Shown: positions 17,036 through 24,392 of the stretch, in pieces
Layout of the letters: each line of letters begins with the position of its first letter
Position numbering within the stretch: position 1 is the first letter of the stretch
Origin: an uncultured Lachnospiraceae bacterium
Lineage (GTDB): Bacteria; Bacillota; Clostridia; Lachnospirales; Lachnospiraceae
Reading direction: 5' to 3'
DNA: 64,000 bases
Assembly (NCBI GenBank): GCA_951802115.1
Contig: CATOPL010000004.1
Coordinates: forward strand, 146,464 to 210,463
Notes under the pieces: model-generated
What the model was told of the DNA's origin: nothing
What the model saw: the letters and a program-made list of their open reading frames with translations, nothing else
Database searches by the model: none
Program-made: the position numbers and the translations under genes

Positions 17036-18034
17036 TTACATGTTTTCATCCGGCATTGTCCCCGTAAAACCCGGTTCTTCTGAAAGAATCTGAACTGCGA
17101 TTTCTCTTGCCGCCGCACTGGACACATCCCGATCTTCTTTCTGCCCCAGATAGACGCAGAAATACACCTCTTTTTCCTCATATTTTGCAAATCCGGTAAA
17201 CCAGGCGTCCACGACAATCCCCTGGGCTTTGCCCATTCCGGTCTTCCCGTAGATCAGAGGCCCTGTCCGTTCCTGATCTTCTACCAGCATGACCTGTTTT
17301 AATTCTTTTCTGGTTTCCTTTGAATAGACAGAATTTTCTCCGAAAATGCGTTCCATCACTTCTGCCTGTTCTTTTGGAGAAATCAGCAGAGACGATTCAA
17401 GCCAGAATCCGGTCAGTGCACGGTTATTATTGTTGGTATTCAGCTGCCCTTCCCAGTCAGAAATATCGCAGTTTCCATAGGAAAGGTCCTTAAGAACCGC
17501 CTGCATCCGCTCCTGACCGATCTCATCAATCACTTCCCGGAAATACCAGACACAGGAAGCCCGAAACGCGTCCGGAAAATCAATGTCCTGATTCCACTTT
17601 TCATTCCAGAAGTTCTCCCCGCTCCATGTGCGGGTGGACTGTTCCGGATGAAGCAATCCTTCTTCCAGCGCAGCCAGGGACGAGATAATCTTAAAAGTAG
17701 AACACGGCGAACGTCTGGTCTGTGCAAGCGCTTCGTTGTAAATCAAATACCGGTTTTCCGAAGCATCATACACAACCGCCGCCCCGTTCAGACCGTCAAA
17801 ATATCCGGACCAGTCCGCCTCGATGATTTCCGGCTCCTGTGCCTCATTGGTGGCGGCTGACTCTTCCTCTTCTTTTGGCGGCAGTAAAACCGCTTCCCTT
17901 TCCTCCCCTTCTGTCCTTTCACTGACCGTACTTTCCTCTTTGGCAACTGACGTCTGACCGCGCGAGCAACCGGTAAGCACGATTAAGCAGAAAACAAGCA
18001 GACTAATCCAAATCCTGTATGGCCATTTTTTCAT
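17036..18034 (-). CDS. Class D (OXA-like) beta-lactamase lipoprotein
   Basis: 332 residues. The N-terminus is a lipoprotein signal with lipobox VLTGC (Cys23), then a Glu-rich linker to about residue 70. The catalytic domain has the class D set: S112-T-F-K115, S160-C-V162, Y186-G-N188 and K264-T-G266. These are the serine nucleophile, the carbamylated lysine site and the binding-pocket motifs. It should sit on the outer face of the membrane and hydrolyse beta-lactams, or less likely act as a penicillin-binding sensor domain. No BlaR-type membrane protease domain or blaI repressor is present, so induction is not suggested. A likely promoter lies about 100 bases upstream. Confidence 0.88.
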   Translation of the reverse strand: MKKWPYRIWISLLVFCLIVLTGCSRGQTSVAKEESTVSERTEGEEREAVLLPPKEEEESAATNEAQEPEIIEADWSGYFDGLNGAAVVYDASENRYLIYNEALAQTRRSPCSTFKIISSLAALEEGLLHPEQSTRTWSGENFWNEKWNQDIDFPDAFRASCVWYFREVIDEIGQERMQAVLKDLSYGNCDISDWEGQLNTNNNNRALTGFWLESSLLISPKEQAEVMERIFGENSVYSKETRKELKQVMLVEDQERTGPLIYGKTGMGKAQGIVVDAWFTGFAKYEEKEVYFCVYLGQKEDRDVSSAAAREIAVQILSEEPGFTGTMPDENM

Positions 18035-18137
18035 AATTCCTGGTTCCTTTCCAAGTCCCTTGCAAATCCAGCAAAAGAACGGTTATGATTGTTGAAATAT
18101 GGGATTTTATTGAGCACCTACCTTTTTCTTTCATAAT

Positions 18138-18166
18138 ATTATAGCAGATTCAAAGCTTCGTTTCAC
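18138..18166 (-). promoter_or_regulatory. Putative promoter for the class D beta-lactamase gene
   Basis: Minus strand GTGAAA (18161-18166), 17 bases, TATAAT (18138-18143). The -10 is perfect and the -35 matches four of six positions. Confidence 0.45.
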
Positions 18167-18275
18167 TATCTTTTTCGCTAGATTGTGTCCAGTGTGTCAA
18201 TGATTTTTTCAAACGGTTTCCTCTTGCTCTGAATACGGTTTCCGTTCAAGATATAACAGGCTGATTTTTTCTCAA

Positions 18276-18304
18276 TTGACGCTTATATTGTTTTCACGTA
18301 TACT
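18276..18304 (+). promoter_or_regulatory. Consensus-like promoter ahead of an acetyltransferase fossil
   Basis: Plus strand TTGACG (18276-18281), 17 bases, TATACT (18299-18304). It points toward the decayed acetyltransferase fragment at 18403 and the terminator at 18544. With the gene dead, it could still give a short transcript of about 280 bases. Confidence 0.55.
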
Positions 18305-18402
18305 AAATTTCAACAAACATTTCGTTTTTATGGCTCTGCCCATCTGATTTCAGAGAGCAGGCAGCGCAAAACAGCGATCCAGAGCTTCTGGCTCAGTAGC
18401 AT

Positions 18403-18531
18403 AAGGAAAAAGACCTGATCCGGGATTACAACCAGACAGATTCTGCAGATGCCCGCACAAAGAGCCGGATCCTCGGGGAACACTTGGGAAATCCGTGCCG
18501 GGTGATCCGAAAAAATGAAGCTATATCCTGA
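18403..18531 (+). pseudogene. Maltose-acetyltransferase-like gene with internal deletion
   Basis: The frame reads KEKDLIRDYNQTDSADARTK then SRILGEHLGNPCRVIRKNEA and a TGA. The first part is the Mac domain of maltose/galactoside O-acetyltransferases (DYNQT signature). The last part is their extreme C-terminus (GNPCRVIR). The whole hexapeptide-repeat domain between them is gone, and a stop codon closes the frame just upstream. An internal deletion has therefore joined head and tail. The region 18144-18402 otherwise holds only the promoter noted above. Confidence 0.65.
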
Positions 18532-18543
18532 TTTTCCACAGGC

Positions 18544-18590
18544 AAAACGGGATTCGAAAAGCTGTGAATAACTTTTCGAATCCCGTTTTT
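18544..18590. terminator. Strong bidirectional terminator
   Basis: Stem AAAACGGGATTCGAAAAG with its complement CTTTTCGAATCCCGTTTT around a ten-base loop, with A/T runs on both sides. It can end transcription from the plus-strand acetyltransferase fossil and from the minus-strand histidine kinase gene ending at 18608. Confidence 0.85.
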
Positions 18591-18607
18591 GTTGTCTGCA
18601 ATGCCGC

Positions 18608-21190
18608 TTACTTCAGATACTTTTTTAATTTGTGGGCAACGACCTGAATGTCTATCGGCTTTGCCAGATGATTATTCATTCCGCACTCTATACACTTTTG
18701 AATATCTTCCGAAAAAGCATCTGCAGTCATGGCGATAATAGGAATGTCCGCATCTTCCCGTTCCATATCCCGGATGACTCTGGTCGCTTCATAGCCGTCC
18801 ATCACCGGCATCCGCACATCCATAATAATTGCATCATAAAATCCAACGGGAGATTTTTTAAATTTCTCAACACAGATCTGCCCGTTTTCAGCCCAGTCCA
18901 ATTCCATTTCAAGAACAGAAAGCAGTTCCCTGGCAACTTCCCAGTTAAGTTCGTTATCTTCCGCCAGCAAAATATGTTTTCCGCGAAGTGCCTGATCAAC
19001 TGCCTCTTCGTCGTCTGCAGTTTCTTCAATGGCAGTACCGAAAAATGATTGCAGAGTATCAAACAAAACGGATTTAAACAGAGGTTTGGAAACGAACCCG
19101 GAAATACCTGCTTCTCTTGCTTCTTCTTCAATCCCGCTCCATTCACAGGCACAAAGCAGCAAAGCCGGGGCATCTTCCCCATAGCTCATCCGGATTTGAC
19201 GGGCCGCTTCAATCCCGCTCATCCCCGGCAGTTTCCAACCTAAAAGGATCATCTGATAATCGACACTCTGACGACGATGTTTCGCAATCAGTTCCATTGC
19301 CCGTTCAGCGCTCAGACACCATTCAGAGCGCACACCCATTGATTTTAAAGAACGAACCGTATTGATACATAACCGCTCATCCCCATCAACAACAAGCACA
19401 TTCCAGTCAGGAAATACCGTTTCCGTCTCCTGCTCAATCGCCTTTGCTAGGTCAAGAATAACGTGGAACTCAGTGCCCGCACCCTGCTCGCTCCGGACAG
19501 AAATGGTACCGCCCATCGCATCTACAATATACTTGGTGATTGCCATTCCCAATCCGGACCCCTCTGTTTTCTGTACACGTGTGTTGTCCTCTCTGCTGAA
19601 AGAATCAAATATTTCCTTCTGATACTCCTTTGACATACCGATGCCTGTATCATTTACCAGAAAATGAGTTCGGACACAGGAAATATCCTCCGGCAACACT
19701 TCCTGATATATAGATACTTGAACGGAACCATTTTCCGGCGTAAATTTGACAGCATTTCCCAACAGATTAATCAACACCTGATTCAGTCGTACACTGTCGC
19801 AGCAAACATCTTCCGAAAGAATCTCATAGGCAACCGCATTAAACTGTTGATTTTTCGCCCTGACCTGCGGCTGCATGATATTGACAATACCGTCCATAAC
19901 TTCTCTTAATGACACCGGCTCGATATTCAGCGTCATTTTTCCGCTTTCAATCTTCGATATATCCAGCACATCATTGATAAGGCCCAGCAAATGCTTACTG
20001 GATAATGAGATTTTACGCAGATAGTCCTGAACCTGTTCCTGATTGTGCGTATTGGCAATAGCTAAAGATGTCATACCAATAATAGCGTTCATGGGAGTAC
20101 GTATATCATGGCTCATGCTGGAAAGAAATTCCTGTTTTGCCGCATTGGCGCGTTCCGCTTCTCTCCGGGCCATGTCCATTTCCGTATTTATGCGTTTCAA
20201 TTCAGATACCTGATTTTTAAATACTTTAAAATACTGAAAGAATATGTAGAGAAGCATGGCAATTACCGCGAGAGAGGCCGCATAAACAATGGTAAGCCAA
20301 TGACTGCCCATACCTGATATCTCGTGATCCAGTTCATCAAAAGGAAGAACTGTCACCAGATACCATTCACAGTAAGGAAGACTGGTACAATACAGGTGAA
20401 GACGTGATTCTCTGCCTTTTAGAATAACAGAATAATCTTCGTCTGTATTCATGGCAGCAGTCAGCTGCTCAATATAGGAGGTCGCTTCCTCGTTCTGACC
20501 CTCGAAAATACTGTAAAGCCAGTCAAAATAATTTTCATGAATATTTCCATCATCCTGAACAACACAACTGCCGTCCTCACGTATGACAAAAGAATGAATC
20601 AGCGAACTGTCTGAATCAAGAAAGAGAACCTCTCCCATATACTGGGAAGAAAGTCCTACTACAATGGCAAGACTGTCGCTTCCGTCTGCCATGGGATATT
20701 CACAGGGAACACCAAATAAAATTACACCATCCCCACTGTTGTCAACAGCCGAAGCTGCTTTACGCTCCCCGTTTTTCAGGCTCTCCAAAAACGATTCCGG
20801 GTGGTTGAGTTCCACAGAATCGCCGTAGATCATTTCAATCCTTCCGTCAGACGAATACAGAGCAGCACATAAAAAATGCCTTGCCTTTGCGCCGTATTCT
20901 ATCTCTTCTTTCGATCCATAACCGGAATTCCCTTCATTTGTTGCAATGTGAGCGATCGATTCTGCCATCGTCAGGCGAAGATCAATGATCGTTTCAAAGT
21001 GTAACGATACCTGCTCATTCATTCCTGCCATATATGTAGTGCCTATCGTCTCAATCGTGTTTTGACTCATATTATTAATGGATACTCCAAGGAAGTAAAA
21101 CACGAAAATATTCAGACAAATGATTACTGCTATGCTAATTTTTAAGGAACGCTGCAAAGCCATGTTTTTCATGCTTTTTTCCATCTCCAT
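18608..21190 (-). CDS. Membrane hybrid sensor histidine kinase with two receiver domains
   Basis: 860 residues. There is one membrane helix at about 18-36, an extracellular Cache-like sensor to about 295, and a second helix at about 298-320. A HisKA domain follows with the phospho-acceptor in SSMSHDIRTPMN (His361), then an ATPase domain with NDTGIGM and GSGLGMA. Receiver 1 (about 597-715) lacks its aspartate: MILLGWKLPGM has Gly651 where Asp is expected. Receiver 2 (about 738-858) is intact (Asp791 in IIMDVRMPVMDG). There is no HPt or output domain, so it must signal to a separate protein. The start is uncertain (21190, 21184 or 21172; none has a strong ribosome site). A tetranucleotide tract lies 120-190 bases upstream. 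Confidence 0.9.
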   Translation of the reverse strand: MEMEKSMKNMALQRSLKISIAVIICLNIFVFYFLGVSINNMSQNTIETIGTTYMAGMNEQVSLHFETIIDLRLTMAESIAHIATNEGNSGYGSKEEIEYGAKARHFLCAALYSSDGRIEMIYGDSVELNHPESFLESLKNGERKAASAVDNSGDGVILFGVPCEYPMADGSDSLAIVVGLSSQYMGEVLFLDSDSSLIHSFVIREDGSCVVQDDGNIHENYFDWLYSIFEGQNEEATSYIEQLTAAMNTDEDYSVILKGRESRLHLYCTSLPYCEWYLVTVLPFDELDHEISGMGSHWLTIVYAASLAVIAMLLYIFFQYFKVFKNQVSELKRINTEMDMARREAERANAAKQEFLSSMSHDIRTPMNAIIGMTSLAIANTHNQEQVQDYLRKISLSSKHLLGLINDVLDISKIESGKMTLNIEPVSLREVMDGIVNIMQPQVRAKNQQFNAVAYEILSEDVCCDSVRLNQVLINLLGNAVKFTPENGSVQVSIYQEVLPEDISCVRTHFLVNDTGIGMSKEYQKEIFDSFSREDNTRVQKTEGSGLGMAITKYIVDAMGGTISVRSEQGAGTEFHVILDLAKAIEQETETVFPDWNVLVVDGDERLCINTVRSLKSMGVRSEWCLSAERAMELIAKHRRQSVDYQMILLGWKLPGMSGIEAARQIRMSYGEDAPALLLCACEWSGIEEEAREAGISGFVSKPLFKSVLFDTLQSFFGTAIEETADDEEAVDQALRGKHILLAEDNELNWEVARELLSVLEMELDWAENGQICVEKFKKSPVGFYDAIIMDVRMPVMDGYEATRVIRDMEREDADIPIIAMTADAFSEDIQKCIECGMNNHLAKPIDIQVVAHKLKKYLK

Positions 21191-21309
21191 TCTTTAATTT
21201 TTATGTTGGATATAAAACAGAAGAGTGTATCACGCCTGCAGAAAAACCGCAGACAAAATGCACTCATAAAGTTGAATTTTCCCTTAAAAGGGCAACAAAA
21301 AAGGACAGA

Positions 21310-21381
<72 letters not shown>

Positions 21382-21507
21382 TAACTATATTGCGGTAAAG
21401 CATCGCCTGTCAACCTCAATTTACACAAAAACGGAAAAATTTTTATCCGCTTTCATCTCAAAAACAACATTGTAAATCATTGAACTTTAAAGTCCAATAA
21501 AACTCGC

Positions 21508-21535
21508 TTGAACATTGGCAGTTCAAATAAGTATA
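21508..21535. repeat. Dispersed TTGAAC-N7-GTTCAA element, copy 2
   Basis: Near-identical to 1874-1900: TTGAAC, seven bases, GTTCAA, then AATAAGTATA (with one extra A). It lies just past the 3' end of the second kinase gene. Confidence 0.45.
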
Positions 21536-21576
21536 TTTTCACAGTAGCTGCTCCGAAAATCGGCAGCCCGACTTCC

Positions 21577-24159
21577 TCAGCGCCTCAGTCTGCTCATAAC
21601 CTGGAACATTTTTCGCATGTCTACCGGTTTCGCCAGATGCTCATTCATCCCTGCATCCTTCGCCATTGCAACGTCCTCTTCAAACGCATTTGCCGACAAC
21701 GCTATAATTGGCACAACTTTTGCGTCTGGCCGGTCCAGACTCCGAATTACACGCGCCGCCTCATAACCGCTCATAACCGGCATCATTAAATCCATGAGCA
21801 CACAGTCAATCATTCCCGATTCGGATGCCGCGAACACATCAACAGCAGCTTTTCCATCGTTGGCGGTCACGACTTCTGCTCCCGCTTCCCTGAGTATGTA
21901 CTCTACGATTTCGCAGTTAATCTCATTGTCCTCTACCAGAAGAACCCGCATCCCGGCAATATTGCCCTGCACATTTCGCTCCTCATCCGCTGACTTTCCG
22001 TCTCTCATCTCATCAATTTGGATAGGCAGAGTAATTTGAACCACGCTCCCTTTACCGACCTGGCTGTCTACCTTAATACTTCCCTTCATCTGCTCCACCA
22101 GTCTTTTCACGGTGGACATGCCAAGTCCAACTCCATTATAGTTGGTCCTTGCCCCTTGATGTTCCTGCGTAAACGGTTCAAAAATATGTTTTTTGAATTC
22201 TTCTCCGATACCGATTCCGGTATCTTCGATCACAAACCGATAGTCTGCCGTTCTACCCTGACAGGCAATCTCCTTTACCCGAACATATACCGAACCATGA
22301 GGCCGGTTATATTTGAGCGCGTTGTCGATAATATTCATCAGGATCTGTTTCAGGTGCATCGGATTTCCGATCAGTCTGTCATGCTGCAGTTCCACTTCTC
22401 TCAACAGCAGCCGGATCCCTCTTTCTTCCGCCTGAACGGACAGAATCGTGATACAGTTTTCCAGTATATTACATAGGTCAAACGGTTCCTCCACCAGCGC
22501 CGGTCTTCCGCTTTCCAGCCTGCTGACCTGAAGAACGTCGTTCACCAGAGACAAGAGATGTTCCGTTGACACACGAATCTTTTTCCAGCAGTCTTTCTGC
22601 CGCTTTGGATCCCCCTGACTTTTCTCCATAATGGCCAGCATTCCCAGAATCCCGTTAATGGGCGTACGGAGATCATGGGACATATGAGAAAGGAATTCAC
22701 TCTTTGCCGAATTTGCCTGTCTGACCTTCTCCAGCAGCTCCATAATATCCTGTTCCTGTTTTTTCCTCGTCACCATGGTATCTGTAATGTCCTGATGGTA
22801 GCCATTCAGACAGGAACCCGGTTTTTTAAATGTTTTGTCTTGTACTCCGCCACAGCGGACATAAATTTTCCCAAGCGTCGGATGCTCCCACGGGTAGATC
22901 ACCTCACAGCGTCCTGTTTCCAGAATTCCCCGCACCGCTTCCTGCACCATCTCCACATAGTCCGGTTGAATGTTTGCAAACCAGTGTCGATAACACTCCT
23001 CCGGAGCAATTTCATCCGACACTCCCAGAAGAATCCGCATAGTTCGGTCCGCATACATCCTCGGCTGACAGCCCTCCTCCAGCTCAATCGTCCAGATACC
23101 GGTCCTGGCTCCCTCCAGAATATCCTCCAGACTTCGCCTTGCCTCCAGCTTATACTTCTCTTCCTGCTCTACTACAGCATTGACATCCCGCTGGGCAAAA
23201 ATCGCACAGTTCTCTTCTTCCGTCTTCTCCGTGGCGGAAAAATGAATCTCCAGATGCTTCAGTCCACAGAAACTATCTTTCACCTGATATCGGACGTAGA
23301 ACTTCTTCTTTGTTTTAAGCTGAGTGAGCACATATTCTTTTTTTGTCACAGCACGAAGCCGTTCCTGATCTCTGGGAACCACATATCGGGAGATGTACCA
23401 TTCCATAGCCGTCTGATAGCCATCTTTAAAATGAGCGGCCCAATCCATACCCATCCGTTCACTGTCCCGGTATATCTCACACTCACCTGTATCAAAGTTC
23501 ACCTGATAAATACCAAGGTAGTCCACGCTGAGGGCATGAAGTACATTATAACTCCGCTTTTGAAGCTCGCGGACCAGGTTGCGCCGTTTCAGAGAAGATA
23601 CAATAAAATATGCCGCAGTCTGAAGCATATTCGATGCATATTCCAGCGACTTCACAGGAGGATTATCCACCCCGTAAAAGCCGATAAGCCTTTTCCCGTC
23701 ATAAAGGGGAACCACCACTAAAGAATGAATACTCTGCCTTTTCAGAATCTCATACTGAAGCGGGACATCCTCCCGAAGCTCTTCCAAATTCCCGATGATA
23801 ATATGTCTGCCAATGCTGAACTTCCGATACCAGCTCTCGCACACCTCCGGGGGAACATTTTGAAGATTCTCCTTTTCCGGTTCTACTCCGTCTGCCACCC
23901 ATTCATAAGTATTGTCATCGCTGCCGGACTCATTCTGTTCAAAGATATAGGTACGTTCCCCGTTCAGCGCCTTTCCCAGATATTTAAGCAGCACCTGAAG
24001 AGACTGGTCCGGAGTCTCTTCCAACAGGGCAACGCGAAGTCCCTCATTAATAACAGTCTCCAGATTCTGAACACTCTTCATACTACTGTACTGCTCATGG
24101 CCCTCTATGATTGGAACTCCTTCGCCAGCCCGTTCCAAAAGTCCTCCTGAATAATCCAT
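21577..24159 (-). CDS. Cytoplasmic hybrid histidine kinase (GAF-PAS-HisKA-HATPase-REC)
   Basis: 860 residues, no membrane helix. A GAF-like domain occupies about 30-195 (SLVVVPLYDGKRLIGFYGVD), followed by two PAS-like regions, about 200-330 and 345-465. HisKA follows with FLSHMSHDLRTPINGI (His about 495), then an ATPase domain with IEDTGIGIG and GVGLGMSTVKRL, and one receiver with intact acidic pocket (LLVEDNEIN; Asp in VLMDLMMPVMSGYE). It probably senses an internal signal and passes phosphate to an unlinked HPt or response regulator. The ATG at 24157-24159 has GGAGG eight bases upstream; the ATG at 24174 is less well placed. The promoter sits at the decayed end of the CRISPR array. Confidence 0.9.
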   Translation of the reverse strand: MDYSGGLLERAGEGVPIIEGHEQYSSMKSVQNLETVINEGLRVALLEETPDQSLQVLLKYLGKALNGERTYIFEQNESGSDDNTYEWVADGVEPEKENLQNVPPEVCESWYRKFSIGRHIIIGNLEELREDVPLQYEILKRQSIHSLVVVPLYDGKRLIGFYGVDNPPVKSLEYASNMLQTAAYFIVSSLKRRNLVRELQKRSYNVLHALSVDYLGIYQVNFDTGECEIYRDSERMGMDWAAHFKDGYQTAMEWYISRYVVPRDQERLRAVTKKEYVLTQLKTKKKFYVRYQVKDSFCGLKHLEIHFSATEKTEEENCAIFAQRDVNAVVEQEEKYKLEARRSLEDILEGARTGIWTIELEEGCQPRMYADRTMRILLGVSDEIAPEECYRHWFANIQPDYVEMVQEAVRGILETGRCEVIYPWEHPTLGKIYVRCGGVQDKTFKKPGSCLNGYHQDITDTMVTRKKQEQDIMELLEKVRQANSAKSEFLSHMSHDLRTPINGILGMLAIMEKSQGDPKRQKDCWKKIRVSTEHLLSLVNDVLQVSRLESGRPALVEEPFDLCNILENCITILSVQAEERGIRLLLREVELQHDRLIGNPMHLKQILMNIIDNALKYNRPHGSVYVRVKEIACQGRTADYRFVIEDTGIGIGEEFKKHIFEPFTQEHQGARTNYNGVGLGMSTVKRLVEQMKGSIKVDSQVGKGSVVQITLPIQIDEMRDGKSADEERNVQGNIAGMRVLLVEDNEINCEIVEYILREAGAEVVTANDGKAAVDVFAASESGMIDCVLMDLMMPVMSGYEAARVIRSLDRPDAKVVPIIALSANAFEEDVAMAKDAGMNEHLAKPVDMRKMFQVMSRLRR

Positions 24160-24314
24160 ACGTCTGCCCTCCATATAGACCGATTTCCGGCCATAGTCAC
24201 CACAACGAATTTCAGTGCAGAGAAGTTCCTCACTGAAAAACTCCGTCGGGGAAAATTGGTTTCTTTCCGCTTTAATCCCTTAGTTTCGCCAAAAAAATCT
24301 GAAAAGTCTGTGTC

Positions 24315-24343
24315 ATAATACCATAAGCCCCCCATCACGTCAA
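24315..24343 (-). promoter_or_regulatory. Promoter of the second histidine kinase gene
   Basis: Minus strand TTGACG (24338-24343), 17 bases, TATTAT (24315-24320). The -35 element falls inside what may be a fossil CRISPR repeat (24326-24357). Confidence 0.6.
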
Positions 24344-24357
24344 TATAAAAGGTCGAC
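24326..24357 (-). repeat. Possible fossil CRISPR repeat beyond the array end
   Basis: The eight bases AGGTCGAC and an offset TCACG match the repeat consensus, and the stretch lies exactly one spacer length (35 bases) from the degenerate terminal repeat at 24393. The rest has drifted, so the call is tentative. Confidence 0.3.
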
Positions 24358-24392
24358 TCTCGTTTAATCCATACCTGCGGTGCCAGATCAAT

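Noticed and set aside
22675..23721. Long plus-strand frame (348 codons) opposite the second kinase; similar long antisense frames at 42-821, 6165-6998 and 45467-46456
   Set aside because: Each lies opposite a gene with clear family motifs, lacks a ribosome site, and has unnatural composition (Cys/His/Arg/Ser-rich).
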